DNA of 64,000 nt from Novosphingobium resinovorum (GTDB lineage Bacteria; Pseudomonadota; Alphaproteobacteria; Sphingomonadales; Sphingomonadaceae), in contig NZ_CP017075.1 in assembly GCF_001742225.1 (NCBI RefSeq), positions 1,860,001 to 1,924,000 of the forward strand, written 5' to 3'. Positions 1 through 8,337 of this stretch are shown here, piece after piece. How positions within the stretch are numbered: position 1 is the first letter of the stretch; the number at the start of each line of letters is the position of its first letter. Position numbers and translations under genes: made by a program. The notes below the pieces were generated by a model that saw only the letters and a program-made list of their open reading frames with translations, was not told the DNA's origin and did not search any database.

Positions 1-87
1 GGCGCGCTGCGCCTGCACGGCAAGATGGCCGGACAGCGTCGTCTTGCCCGATCCGCCCTTCTGCGATGCCAAAGCCAAAACGCGCAA
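1..87 (-). CDS. ParA family ATPase, N-terminal fragment
   Basis: Only the first 29 codons lie in the window; the gene continues beyond base 1. Reading leftward from a TTG start at 87, the protein begins MRVLALASQ and runs straight into the deviant Walker A motif KGGSGKTT, the hallmark of ParA/MinD-type partitioning ATPases (both the signature lysine and the P-loop GKT are visible). A GGGGAA ribosome-binding sequence precedes the TTG. The likely role is ATP-dependent positioning of DNA or a protein cargo, but the fragment cannot distinguish chromosomal ParA from orphan ParA-like proteins. The TTG start is inferred, because no ATG lies in frame close to the P-loop. Confidence 0.75.
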   Translation of the reverse strand, partial: MRVLALASQKGGSGKTTLSGHLAVQAQRA

Positions 88-305
88 AACCGATTCCCCT
101 ATACGGCGGGCGCCGTGCCCTGCCGATGGGAGTGCCAGATCGTTCCTAATTTACGGTTAATTGCTTAGAGGGGCGAAACCGGGCGTTCACCGGCGCAAGT
201 GTGACGATTCAGAGTGCACCCCACGTTAACGCTTTTAGCTTACCACAATCCGTGGTTCATGGGGATCCTGGACCTTCTACGGGGCAGTAGCGGAACACCG
301 ACGAC

Positions 306-1373
306 GTGAGCAAGATTCTCCCGATACTCACCGCCGCCATGGTGGCGCTCGCCGTGCCCGCATGGAGCGCGGGACTCGCCGCCGACATGGCTGGAACCAG
401 TGTAAAGGACGGCGTCGATGCGTGGTCCAGCGGCAATTACGACGACGCCGTGCGCATCTGGCAGCCGCTCGCCAACCAGGGCGACCCCGACGCGCAGTTC
501 AACCTGGCGCAGGCCTACAAGCTGGGACGCGGCGAACCGCTCGACCTGACCCGCGCCGAGGATCTTTACGGCAAGGCCGCCGCCAAGGGCCATGTGCAGG
601 CCGCCGACGCCTACGGCCTCCTGCTGTTCCAGCGCGGCGAGCGCCAGCGCGCCCTGCCCTATATCCAGAACTCGGCCGCTCGCGGCGATCCGCGCGCGCA
701 ATACATTCTCGGCGTCGCGCACTTCAACGGCGACCTCGTGCCCAAGGACTGGGTGCGCGCCTATGCGCTGGCCAGTCTCGCGCAGGCCGCCGGGCTCCCG
801 CAGGCCAAGAGCGCGCTGGAGCAGATGGACCGCAACATCCCCCTGGCGGACCGTCAGAAGAGCGTCGTCCTCGCCCAGAAGATCGCGGCCGAAACGCAGG
901 CGAACCTCCAGCGCCAGAGCGCCTCGGCCGAACTCGGCACCCGCCTCGCCATGGCCGAGCCGGTCCGCGCGCCAGAGGTGACCGAGGCGAAGCGCGCCGT
1001 CACCGAAGCCGCCCGCGCCGCCGGAACGAGCGATACCCTGCCCCGCAGCGCCGCTCCTGCGCCAATCAAGCCCGCGCCGGTCAAGCCACTTGGGCCGCAA
1101 CCGGCACCTGCCCCCAAGCCCCCAGCACCAAAACCCGCAGCCTCCGGCCCGTGGCGCGTCCAGCTCGGCGCTTTCGGCGTGCCCGGCAATGCCGAGGCGC
1201 TGTGGGGCAAGATCAAGGGCCGCCCCGAACTTGCCGGTCATCCGCGCGCGCTGGTGCCCGCAGGACGGCTGACGAAGCTGCAGGCCACCGGCTTCGCCTC
1301 GAAGGCCGAGGCCGACGCTGCCTGTGCCCGCCTGACCGCCGGTGGCTTCGGGTGTCTGGCGAGCAGGGACTGA
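306..1373 (+). CDS. Exported Sel1-repeat protein with C-terminal SPOR domain
   Basis: The 355-residue protein starts at GTG 306 with a signal peptide (hydrophobic stretch about residues 5-22, then AGLAAD). Residues about 35-190 form Sel1/TPR-like repeats (AVRIWQPLANQGDPDAQFNL, AEDLYGKAAAKGHVQAADAY and similar). A Pro/Ala-rich linker (about 240-275) leads to a SPOR domain (PWRVQLGAFG to the end), which in other proteins binds denuded peptidoglycan at division sites. The protein is probably periplasmic and envelope-associated. It overlaps the next gene by 22 bases, implying co-transcription. The specific role is unknown; function rests on domain architecture alone. Confidence 0.85.
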   Translation: MSKILPILTAAMVALAVPAWSAGLAADMAGTSVKDGVDAWSSGNYDDAVRIWQPLANQGDPDAQFNLAQAYKLGRGEPLDLTRAEDLYGKAAAKGHVQAADAYGLLLFQRGERQRALPYIQNSAARGDPRAQYILGVAHFNGDLVPKDWVRAYALASLAQAAGLPQAKSALEQMDRNIPLADRQKSVVLAQKIAAETQANLQRQSASAELGTRLAMAEPVRAPEVTEAKRAVTEAARAAGTSDTLPRSAAPAPIKPAPVKPLGPQPAPAPKPPAPKPAASGPWRVQLGAFGVPGNAEALWGKIKGRPELAGHPRALVPAGRLTKLQATGFASKAEADAACARLTAGGFGCLASRD

Positions 1374-2647
1374 CCCTCTCCGACCTCGCCGAAGAGGATG
1401 CGCCCGCCGCTGCCCCGGCGCGGCTGGAAACGCTTGACCTGATCCGCGGCGTCGCCGTGCTCGGCATCCTGGCGATCAATATCGCCGGGTTCGCCGGGCC
1501 GATGATCGGCACGACGACGCCGACGCTCCTCCATCCCGTCAGCCCGCTGGACGAGGCCGCATGGGCGTTCAGCTTCCTGTTCTTCGAGGGCAAGATGCGG
1601 GCGCTGTTCACGCTGCTGTTCGGCGCCGGGCTGGTGCTGTTCCACGAACGCGCGGAGGCGGCTGGGCGCGACGGCGACCAGATCCAGCTGCGACGGCTCG
1701 GCTGGCTGCTGCTGCTGGGGATCGCGCATTACCTGCTGCTGTGGTGGGGCGACATCCTGTTCCTCTACGCCGCCTGCGGCATCGCGGCGCTGCTGATGCG
1801 CCCGCTCAGCGACCGGATGCTGCTGTGGATCGCCCTTGCTCTCTACTACGCCTGGCACATCTGGGGGATGTTCGACGCCGCCACCGCCATCGACGCCGAA
1901 CACGCCGTGCGCGACCACGTCGCCACGACGGAGCAACTGCGCCTGCTCGCGGCCCGACTGCAGCCGATGTACGACTGGGCAGCGCAGGAAGTGCACGAGG
2001 CCCGGCTTGGCTGGCTCGACCTCCTGCGGGTCAAGTTGATCGAACGCCCCTTCTGGCAGATCCAGATGATATCGGGCTCGTTCTCCGAAACGCTGCCGCT
2101 GATGCTGATCGGCATGGCGCTCTATCGGGCCGGCTTGTTCGATGGAACATTGCGCCGCAAGCGCCTGATCGAAGTCTCGCTCGCCTGCACGTTCGCGGGG
2201 ATGGCCCTGACCCTAATGTTCCTCGGCTGGGCCTGGCCGCGCCATTTCCCGGCCGTCGCCATGCAGGCCGCGCTCGTATGGGGGCTCGCCATGCCACACG
2301 TACTGGGCGGCGTCGGCTATGCCGGGCTGCTGGTGCTCGCCGCACCCCGAATCGCGCCGACGTGGCTCGGCCGCCGCCTGATCGCCGCCGGACGCATGGC
2401 GTTCAGCAACTACATCGCCACCAGCCTCCTCATGACTTTCGTGTTCTACGGCTGGGGCCTCGGGCTCTACGGTCAGGTCCCGCCCGCGCGGCAATGGCTG
2501 TTCGTGCTGGGCGGCTGGGCGCTGATGCTGGCGTGGAGCCCGGTCTGGCTGCGGCATTTCCGGCGCGGGCCGCTCGAATGGCTCTGGCGGTCGCTCGTGG
2601 AGCACCGCCTTTTGAACAATAAGCCGCTGAACAATCGTATGGCGTGA
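1352..2647 (+). CDS. DUF418 family polytopic membrane protein
   Basis: This 431-residue protein is read from GTG 1352, which lies inside the 3' end of the SPOR gene. The N-terminus LETLDLIRGVAVLGILAINI is typical of DUF418/heparan-alpha-glucosaminide acetyltransferase-like proteins, and the C-terminal half (GRMAFSNYIATSLLMTFVFY) matches the DUF418 domain. About eight to ten hydrophobic helices are apparent, so it is an inner-membrane protein. An open frame extends far upstream, but that part is only the shadow of the SPOR gene; the overlapping GTG gives the family's usual length. Biochemical function is unknown; an acyl-transfer role is sometimes suggested from distant similarity. Confidence 0.8.
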   Translation: MSGEQGLTLSDLAEEDAPAAAPARLETLDLIRGVAVLGILAINIAGFAGPMIGTTTPTLLHPVSPLDEAAWAFSFLFFEGKMRALFTLLFGAGLVLFHERAEAAGRDGDQIQLRRLGWLLLLGIAHYLLLWWGDILFLYAACGIAALLMRPLSDRMLLWIALALYYAWHIWGMFDAATAIDAEHAVRDHVATTEQLRLLAARLQPMYDWAAQEVHEARLGWLDLLRVKLIERPFWQIQMISGSFSETLPLMLIGMALYRAGLFDGTLRRKRLIEVSLACTFAGMALTLMFLGWAWPRHFPAVAMQAALVWGLAMPHVLGGVGYAGLLVLAAPRIAPTWLGRRLIAAGRMAFSNYIATSLLMTFVFYGWGLGLYGQVPPARQWLFVLGGWALMLAWSPVWLRHFRRGPLEWLWRSLVEHRLLNNKPLNNRMA

Positions 2648-2713
2648 TGCATTTTCGCTATTGCGATCCATTCGCACTCGCATATATTGAGCGAAGAACA
2701 CAAGGATTCGCTC

Positions 2714-2908
2714 ATGTACGTGTGCATCTGCAATGCCATCCGAGAGACCGAACTTCGCTGCGCAGCCCGCCGTGTGCGTGGCAATGCCGAAGCGATCTAC
2801 GGCTCGCTCGGCCGCACCCCGCAGTGCCGCCAGTGCCTGGACGAAGCCGAAGACATCATCGCCGACGAAGTTTCGTCCGCCGGAATGGGAATAGCTGCCG
2901 CCGCGTAA
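2714..2908 (+). CDS. bfd: Bacterioferritin-associated ferredoxin (Bfd-like)
   Basis: This 64-residue protein starts at ATG 2714, seven bases after an AAGGA ribosome-binding site; an upstream in-frame TTG at 2687 is less likely. It begins MYVCICNAI and carries the four Bfd cysteines as CxC near the N-terminus and CRQC near residue 44, which bind a [2Fe-2S] cluster in this family. Bfd docks on bacterioferritin and passes electrons through the haem so that stored Fe3+ is released as Fe2+. The bacterioferritin gene begins 72 bases downstream on the same strand, which supports this role. The alanine-rich tail (GIAAAA) is unremarkable. Confidence 0.92.
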   Translation: MYVCICNAIRETELRCAARRVRGNAEAIYGSLGRTPQCRQCLDEAEDIIADEVSSAGMGIAAAA

Positions 2909-2980
2909 TTCATGACCTGACTTGCCCGACTCGACATTGCCGGATATAGGCCGCGGCTCCAGAATAGGAGTTTCCGCGCG

Positions 2981-3469
2981 ATGAAGGGCGACCTCAAGGT
3001 TATCGAGTTTCTGAACAAGGCGCTGTTCAACGAGCTCACCGCAATCAACCAGTACTGGCTGCATTACCGCATGCTGCACAACTGGGGCATCAAGAAGCTC
3101 GCCGAGTACGAGCGCCACGAATCGATCGACGAAATGAAGCACGCCGACGTGCTAGCCGATCGCATCCTCTATCTCGACGGCCTCCCCAACTTCCAGAACC
3201 TGGGCAAGCTGCGCGTGGGCGAAACGGTCGAGGAAATCCTCAAGGCCGACCTCGCGCTCGAATACGACGCGATCCCGATGCTCAAGGAAGCCATCGCCCA
3301 CTGCGAGACCGTGCGCGACTTCGTCAGCCGCGAGATCTTCGCCCGCATCCTCGAAAGCGAGGAAGAGCACGTCGATTTCCTCGAAAAGCAGTTCGACATG
3401 ATCGCCCGCATGGGCATCCAGAACTACTGCCAGCTCCAGAGCAAGCCGGCCGGCGAATCGGAATCCTGA
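2981..3469 (+). CDS. bfr: Bacterioferritin
   Basis: The 162-residue protein aligns end to end with E. coli Bfr by eye. The ferroxidase ligands fall at the same positions: Glu18, Glu51, His54, Glu94, Glu127 and His130. Met52, the intersubunit haem ligand, is conserved within EMKHAD. It should assemble a 24-subunit cytoplasmic shell that oxidises and stores iron and carries haem at dimer interfaces. An AGGAG-type ribosome-binding site lies just before ATG 2981. It follows bfd and probably shares its transcript. The C-terminal tail is slightly longer than in E. coli and acidic. Confidence 0.97.
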   Translation: MKGDLKVIEFLNKALFNELTAINQYWLHYRMLHNWGIKKLAEYERHESIDEMKHADVLADRILYLDGLPNFQNLGKLRVGETVEEILKADLALEYDAIPMLKEAIAHCETVRDFVSREIFARILESEEEHVDFLEKQFDMIARMGIQNYCQLQSKPAGESES

Positions 3470-3478
3470 TTTGCTTGT

Positions 3479-3621
3479 GAGAATGCCCTGCGGGGCATTC
3501 TCATGCGGCACCGGCCCACGCCCCCACCCGACCTCCCATCTATGGTACGCTCGTGGGAGGTCGGGTGGGCCGGATGCTCGCATTTGGGGCCGGTACCGCA
3601 AAATCCGCCTGCGGCGGATTT
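3479..3621. repeat. Three-hairpin palindromic repeat element, copy 1
   Basis: Three perfect stems lie in series: 3479-3488 with 3493-3502, 3523-3538 with 3554-3569, and 3601-3609 with 3613-3621. The central part starts GCGGCACCGGCCCACGC and encloses a 15-base loop containing TATGGTACGC. The same order and much of the same sequence recurs at 31946-32077, defining a repeat family. Here the right arm of the central palindrome is interrupted by about 20 bases (3570-3588), so this copy looks decayed. Open frames crossing it are not credible genes. Confidence 0.8.
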
Positions 3622-3640
3622 ACCGACAGACCCTAACGGG

Positions 3641-3686
3641 AACCGCCGCCGCTGCCGTCGTTTATCGGATGGCAGCGGCGGTTTTG
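3641..3686 (+). terminator. Rho-independent terminator candidate
   Basis: A GC-rich stem (CCGCCGCTGCC near 3646-3656 with GGCAGCGGCGG at 3671-3681) is followed by TTTT. It lies between bfr and the AI-2E exporter gene and points rightward, so it probably ends the bfd-bfr transcript. Confidence 0.65.
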
Positions 3687-3703
3687 CGTTGTAAGGGGTG
3701 GTA

Positions 3704-4858
3704 ATGGGATCTGACGAAAAGCGTGGGTTACAGACCGAGGATGTCGGCTTCGCCGTCCTCGTAGTGCTTATTTCCTTGGCCGGGGCCTATCTGCTCGCCC
3801 CGTATTTCGGCGCTGTCTTGTGGGGCGTGGTCGCCGCGATCATGTTCCAGCCGATGACCGCGAAGCTCGCCGAACGGCTGAACGGGCGCAAGAACCTTGC
3901 CGCCTCGATCGTTCTGTTCGGCCTGATCGCACTGTTCGTGGTGCCGACGATCCTGCTTGGCATCAGCATCGTCAACGAGGCGACGGTCCTCTACCAGAAG
4001 ATCACCACCGGCCAGATCGACTTCGGCCGCATCGTCCAGCAGGTCCAGGGCGCTCTGCCGCACCGCGTGCGCAGCATGGTCGCCGAATTCGGCCTCAACG
4101 ATTTCGAGACGATCCGCCGCCAGTTCGGCTCCAGCATCACCAGCGGTTTGCAGACCGTCGCAGGCCGGGTGCTCTCGGTCGGTCAGGGTGCGCTGAGCTT
4201 CGTGGCGGCGCTGGGCGTGATGCTCTACCTCAGCTACTTCCTGCTGCGTGACGGCGACCGCTACGGCGAGATGGTGCGCACCAGCATGCCGCTCCACGCC
4301 GACACGCGCGATTCGCTGATCCAGAACTTCCTGCTCGTGGTGCGCGCGACGATGCGCGGCACCGTGGTCGTCGCGGTGGTGCAAGGGCTGCTCGGCGGTC
4401 TGCTGTTCTCGGTGCTGGGCATTGAGGGCGCGGTGATCTGGGGCGTGCTGATGGGGTTCTTTTCGCTGCTGCCGGCCGTCGGGACCGGCATCATCTGGGT
4501 GCCCGCCGCGATCTACCTCTTCGCTTCCGGCAACACTGTGCACGGCGGCATCGTGGTGTTCTGCGGCGTGTTCATCATCGGCATGGTCGATAACGTGCTG
4601 CGCCCGATCCTCGTCGGCCGCGACACCCGCCTGCCCGACTTCGTGGTGCTGATCGCGACGCTTTCGGGGCTGGAACTGTTCGGCCTCAACGGCTTCATCA
4701 TCGGCCCGGTCATCGCCGCCCTGTTCATCGCGGTGTGGAACCAGCATCGCGACCGGCGCGAAGCCAAAGCCGCTGTGGCGGAAGGCTCGCCGATCCCGGT
4801 GCAGACCGAAGCGGGTGCGGCCAAGGCGGTAGAGGAAGCGGTGGCGCATCCTTCATGA
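3704..4858 (+). CDS. AI-2E family transporter (PerM/UPF0118)
   Basis: The 384-residue protein is read from ATG 3704, preceded by AAGGGG; GTG 3698 overlaps that ribosome-binding site and is rejected. About eight hydrophobic segments are visible: two pairs in the first 100 residues, a soluble region about 100-165, then five further helices. Family-typical motifs include SYFLLRDGDR, the loop GVLMGFFSLLPAVGTGIIW and the late DNVLRPILVGR segment. Members are inner-membrane exporters or Na+/H+ antiporters; TqsA exports autoinducer-2. The actual substrate cannot be inferred. The gene stands alone between two terminators. Confidence 0.88.
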   Translation: MGSDEKRGLQTEDVGFAVLVVLISLAGAYLLAPYFGAVLWGVVAAIMFQPMTAKLAERLNGRKNLAASIVLFGLIALFVVPTILLGISIVNEATVLYQKITTGQIDFGRIVQQVQGALPHRVRSMVAEFGLNDFETIRRQFGSSITSGLQTVAGRVLSVGQGALSFVAALGVMLYLSYFLLRDGDRYGEMVRTSMPLHADTRDSLIQNFLLVVRATMRGTVVVAVVQGLLGGLLFSVLGIEGAVIWGVLMGFFSLLPAVGTGIIWVPAAIYLFASGNTVHGGIVVFCGVFIIGMVDNVLRPILVGRDTRLPDFVVLIATLSGLELFGLNGFIIGPVIAALFIAVWNQHRDRREAKAAVAEGSPIPVQTEAGAAKAVEEAVAHPS

Positions 4859-4862
4859 CGCC

Positions 4863-4980
4863 CCGTCGTCCCGGACTTGATCCGGGACCGCTGGCACATC
4901 TTGAGGCGATAGGCCGCAGGCGCACGCAGCGACGTGGGCCGCTCATGGCCAGCGGTCCCGGATCAAGTCCGGGACGACGG
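4863..4980. repeat. Intergenic inverted repeat, CCCGGACTTGATCCGGG family
   Basis: Two perfect 32-base inverted arms (4863-4894 and 4949-4980) are separated by 54 bases. Single arms of the same sequence recur at about 17396-17427 and, slightly altered, at 27527-27557. The family is extragenic and resembles REP/BIME-type repeats. It sits between convergent genes. Confidence 0.85.
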
Positions 4981-4987
4981 AAACGAC

Positions 4988-5013
4988 AAGGCCGGAGTTC
5001 ATACCCCGGCCTT
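4988..5013 (-). terminator. Terminator of der
   Basis: The stem AAGGCCGG (4988-4995) with CCGGCCTT (5006-5013) lies just beyond the der stop codon and could terminate it. Confidence 0.55.
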
Positions 5014-5017
5014 GCCC

Positions 5018-6397
5018 TCAGTCCTTCTTGAACGGGTTCTTCGCGCTGCGCAAGTTCAGGCGGATCGGCACCGATTCGAAGCCCAGTTCACGCCGCATCC
5101 CGTTGATGAGATAGCGCTTGTAGCTCTCCGGCAGCAGGTCGAGGCGCGTGCCGAAGACCACGAAGCCCGGCGGGCGGGTCTTCGCCTGGGTGATGTAGCG
5201 CAGCTTGATGCGCTTGCCGCCCGGCGCCGGCGGCGGGTTGGCGCCCAGCGCATCGTCGAACCAGCGGTTGAGCGCCGAAGTCGGCACGCGCTTGCTCCAC
5301 GCCTCGCGGATGGAGAAGGCCGCGGCGATCATCTCGTCCAGCCCCTTGCCGGTGCGCGCAGAGACCGCCAGCAGCGGCAGACCGCGAACCTGCGCCAGTC
5401 CATCATCCAGCGCGGCGCGAATGCCGTTGAACAGGCCCGAGGCATCCTCGGCCACGTCCCACTTGTTGATCGCGATCATCAGCGCGCGGCCCTCCTCCAG
5501 CACCTTGGAGGCGATCGTCAGGTCCTGGTGCTCCAGCCCGCGCGTGGCGTCGAGGAGCAACACGACGACTTCGGCGAAATCGATCGCATGGCGCGCGTCG
5601 GCCACGGCCATGCGCTCCAGCTTCTCGACCACGTTGGCGCGCTTGCGCATGCCGGCCGTGTCGATCAGGTGAACCTCACGCGTGTCCTGCGTCTTGGGGT
5701 CCGTCCAGTTCCAGTGGATGGTGATCGAATCGCGGGTGATCCCCGCCTCCGGCCCGGTGAGCAGGCGGTCTTCGCCCAGCAGCTTGTTGATGAGCGTGGA
5801 CTTGCCCGCGTTCGGACGGCCGACGATCGCCAGCTTGAGCGGCGCGAGCAGGCGCGCTTCCTCGTCCTCTTCCTCGGGGAATTCGTCTTCGGGCGGCTGC
5901 AGCGGATCGAGGTGCGGCAACAGCGCCTCGAACAGGTCCGCCATGCCTTCGCCGTGTTCGGCGGAGACACCGATCGGATCGCCGAGGCCCAGCGAATAGG
6001 CTTCCAGCAGCCCGCCCTCGCCCGCGCGGCCCTCGGCCTTGTTGGCAAGCAGGATCACCGGCACCGGCGAGGCGCGCAGCCAGTTGCCGATCTCCTCGTC
6101 GAGCGGGGTGAGCCCCGCGCGCGCATCGACCACGAACAGCGCGACATCCGCGGTCGCCAGCGCGGCCTCGGTCTGCTTGCGCATACGGCCCGGCAGCGTC
6201 TCGGCCTCGTCGTCCTCCCAGCCGGCGGTGTCGACGATCTGGAATTTCAGGCCGATAAGCTCGGCATCGCCGAAACGACGGTCGCGCGTGACGCCGGGCT
6301 GGTCGTCGACCAGCGCCAGCTTCTTGCCGACGAGTCGGTTGAACAGCGTGGACTTGCCGACGTTGGGTCGGCCTATGATGATAACTTGGGGAAGCAT
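5018..6397 (-). CDS. der: Ribosome biogenesis GTPase Der (EngA)
   Basis: The 459-residue protein starts at ATG 6397 (MLPQVIIIGRPNVGKST). It has the two tandem GTPase domains diagnostic of Der: first P-loop GRPNVGKS (about residues 8-15) with DTAGW, and a second P-loop GRPNAGKS with DTAGMRKRANV and NKWD. A C-terminal KH-like domain follows and ends in a basic tail (NPFKKD). Der binds the 50S precursor and is essential for large-subunit assembly. An acidic patch (PEDEFPEEEDEEAR) links the G domains. An open frame extends 43 codons upstream, but the P-loop position shows that 6397 is the start. Confidence 0.97.
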   Translation of the reverse strand: MLPQVIIIGRPNVGKSTLFNRLVGKKLALVDDQPGVTRDRRFGDAELIGLKFQIVDTAGWEDDEAETLPGRMRKQTEAALATADVALFVVDARAGLTPLDEEIGNWLRASPVPVILLANKAEGRAGEGGLLEAYSLGLGDPIGVSAEHGEGMADLFEALLPHLDPLQPPEDEFPEEEDEEARLLAPLKLAIVGRPNAGKSTLINKLLGEDRLLTGPEAGITRDSITIHWNWTDPKTQDTREVHLIDTAGMRKRANVVEKLERMAVADARHAIDFAEVVVLLLDATRGLEHQDLTIASKVLEEGRALMIAINKWDVAEDASGLFNGIRAALDDGLAQVRGLPLLAVSARTGKGLDEMIAAAFSIREAWSKRVPTSALNRWFDDALGANPPPAPGGKRIKLRYITQAKTRPPGFVVFGTRLDLLPESYKRYLINGMRRELGFESVPIRLNLRSAKNPFKKD

Positions 6398-6693
6398 GAT
6401 TCCCACCGCTTGGGGATTTCCGGCGAATTTAGCAAGCTTTGCGGTGATTCGCGCTGCCCTGCCAAGAGCAGGACGCGTCGGCGTCAGCCCCGGCCACTTC
6501 GCGAAAAGCCCGCCGATTGCCTGCATTTACAAAGGCATCAGGAAAAGGGCGAAAATCCGCGTTAACGTCGATGCAATCGATTGATGTTCAATGTTCGAGC
6601 CGATTTGAGCAACTCGACCGGAACCTTTCGGCCGCTCGTCGTTAACCAACCCCGGAAGACGCATGGCAATGTTCCGAGGGCAAAACGGCGTTC

Positions 6694-7347
6694 ATGAGGG
6701 CTTTTCGACACATCACCGTTGCAGCGCTGGCTCTGGCGAGCGTGCTTCCCGCAACCGCCATGGCCGCGACCGTCATCGACGCGGACGGCGCGCGCGACGG
6801 CGGCGCGGGCTCGGCCGTGAGCGTGCCCAATACCCCCGGCCACCTCGAATGCGTGCCTTATGCGCGCACCACTTCGGGCATCCAGCTCTATGGCGATGCG
6901 TGGACCTGGTGGGGTCAGGCCAAGGGCCGCTACGCCACCGGCGGATCGCCGCGCGTGGGCGCGGTAATGGCGATCAAGCCGTTCAACAATTCGAAGCTCG
7001 GCCACGTCGCCACCGTCAGCCGCATAGTCGATGCGCGCACAGTGCTGCTCAGCCACGCCAACTGGTCGGTGCCGGGCGAGATCGAGCGCAACGTCACCGC
7101 GCTCGACGTCTCGCCGAACAACGACTGGAGCGAGGTGCGCATCTGGTACGGCCCCTCGCGCAATCTGGGCAACACGCACTGGCCGGTCTCGGGATTCATC
7201 TACAACGCCAAGCCCGGCACGAAGTTCAGGGATGCAGAGCCCGATCGCGGCGAAGTTCGCCTTGCCTTTGCCCGCGATGGCAGTCCGGCAAAGAAAAAGG
7301 GCCGCCGCAGCGACCCCATCGGCGACATCATCGCCGGAAACTTCTAA
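6694..7347 (+). CDS. Secreted CHAP-domain protein (putative amidase/peptidase)
   Basis: The 217-residue protein has a cleavable signal peptide (residues 1-24, ATAMAA). The following region reads as a CHAP domain: catalytic Cys in HLECVPYAR (about residue 53), the conserved WTWWGQA segment, and the catalytic His in LGHVATVSRI (about residue 104). CHAP enzymes cleave peptidoglycan peptide bonds or amides, so the protein is probably periplasmic or secreted and acts on the cell wall. The C-terminal 40 residues are basic and low in complexity. It stands alone, with a terminator downstream. Confidence 0.85.
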   Translation: MRAFRHITVAALALASVLPATAMAATVIDADGARDGGAGSAVSVPNTPGHLECVPYARTTSGIQLYGDAWTWWGQAKGRYATGGSPRVGAVMAIKPFNNSKLGHVATVSRIVDARTVLLSHANWSVPGEIERNVTALDVSPNNDWSEVRIWYGPSRNLGNTHWPVSGFIYNAKPGTKFRDAEPDRGEVRLAFARDGSPAKKKGRRSDPIGDIIAGNF

Positions 7348-7366
7348 CCCTCTCATCCCCCCGGGA

Positions 7367-7402
7367 AAAGCGCGCCCTCGCCTCTGCGACGGCACGCTTT
7401 TT
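7367..7402 (+). terminator. Terminator downstream of the CHAP gene
   Basis: AAGCGCGCC (7368-7376) pairs with GGCACGCTT (7391-7399, one G-U pair) and is followed by TTT. It serves the rightward CHAP gene and lies just before the convergent DUF3297 gene. Confidence 0.6.
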
Positions 7403-7414
7403 CGTTACGGGATT

Positions 7415-7744
7415 TCAGTCCTTCTTGGCGATCGGCGGGTTCTCTCCGAGGTCTTCGTACCATGCCTCGACCGGCCCCATCAGCTTGACGGTAAGCGGAT
7501 TGCCCTTGCGGTCGAGCGTCTTGCCCGCCTGCACGCGTACCCAGCCTTCGGAAATGGAATATTCCTCGACATTGGTGCGCACGGTGCCCTTGAAGCGGAT
7601 GCCGACGCCGCGCTGCAGCTTGTCCTGATCGAAGAAGGGGCTGCGCGGATTGATCGCGAGGTGATCGGGCGGCACGTCGGAACCGGCATTGGGCGTACCG
7701 GAGGCGACGGGGGCGGATTCGGGCGTGGTGTTATCTTCAGTCAT
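7415..7744 (-). CDS. DUF3297 family protein
   Basis: The 109-residue acidic protein is read from ATG 7744 (MTEDNTTPESAP). The core PPDHLAINPRSPFFDQDKL and the later VRTNVEEYSISEGWVRV match the small, widespread proteobacterial DUF3297 family, normally about 85 residues. The extra N-terminus here is a Thr/Pro/Ser-rich linker. The open frame extends 12 codons further upstream, but that start would add an atypical sequence. No function is established; it is predicted to be soluble and cytoplasmic. It stands alone and converges on the CHAP gene. Confidence 0.85.
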   Translation of the reverse strand: MTEDNTTPESAPVASGTPNAGSDVPPDHLAINPRSPFFDQDKLQRGVGIRFKGTVRTNVEEYSISEGWVRVQAGKTLDRKGNPLTVKLMGPVEAWYEDLGENPPIAKKD

Positions 7745-7822
7745 GTCGCAGCGATTTATCTTGCATTCCCCGCTTGTCAATTCGATCCGGCCTGTCTAAA
7801 GGCGCGCTTCCGCTAACGGAGC

Positions 7823-7897
7823 GGGCGCGTAGCTCAGCGGTAGAGCACACCCTTCACACGGGTGGGGTCACAGGTTCAATCCCTGTCGCGCCCACCA
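7823..7897 (+). tRNA. tRNA-Val (anticodon CAC)
   Basis: A complete 75-base cloverleaf is visible: acceptor GGGCGCG/CGCGCCC, D-arm GCTC/GAGC, anticodon stem CACCC/GGGTG with loop TTCACAC, T-arm ACAGG/CCTGT with TTCAATC, and an encoded 3' CCA. Anticodon CAC reads GUG valine codons. It is not obviously interrupted or used as an attachment site. Confidence 0.97.
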
Positions 7898-7956
7898 TCC
7901 TTCTCCAAGGATGGTGACTTCGCCTCCGACGATCTTCCTGAAACTGATCTTGCGTC

Positions 7957-8133
7957 CTAGTCGGCCGGTGCCTTCTGCACGGCGCCCGGATCGGCACCGG
8001 GACGCTGCAGGACACCGATCGGGGTGGCGGCGATTCCCGCCGCGATCACGAACATCACGGCAAGCCCCGCCGCCATCCAGACGATCTTTCGCACGCCCTT
8101 GCGCGTGCCGGGCGAGGCGTGGCGTTCGTTCAT
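7957..8133 (-). CDS. Small single-pass membrane protein, hypothetical
   Basis: A 58-residue reading frame begins MNERHASPG, has a basic patch (RKGVRK), one transmembrane helix (about residues 17-42) and a Pro/Asp tail. It occupies the gap between tRNA-Val and serS. An upstream in-frame GTG at 8169 would add 12 acidic residues ([11 protein letters not shown]). Neither start has a strong ribosome-binding site. The charge-helix-tail layout resembles a real membrane protein rather than noise, but no family was recognised. Confidence 0.5.
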   Translation of the reverse strand: MNERHASPGTRKGVRKIVWMAAGLAVMFVIAAGIAATPIGVLQRPGADPGAVQKAPAD

Positions 8134-8337
8134 CGGATCGTTCGGGTCTTCTTCGAGCAATTCACGCACTCCGGGTCCGACAGCCCTGCGGCGGCTGTCA
8201 CCGGTGCAACGATCCCCTTGCCGCGTTGTTGCCGATTGCAATGTCGGGCCATAAGCACGTTTCAACGGCCGATCGGCGTCATAAACCGGCGCGGCGTCTT
8301 GCGGGCGCAACGCCCGCGCGGCATAGGCAGCGGCACT

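Noticed and set aside
1352..1373. Frameshift between SPOR and DUF418 genes
   Set aside because: The two frames encode complete, unrelated proteins and the overlap is a normal translational coupling.
3471..3704. Reading frames over the first palindromic element
   Set aside because: They consist of repeat arms and lack ribosome-binding sites; composition follows the hairpins.
6620..6643. EcfG-like promoter GGAAC...CGTT upstream of the CHAP gene
   Set aside because: The spacer is 15 bases, shorter than the usual 16-17, so it is not called as a promoter.
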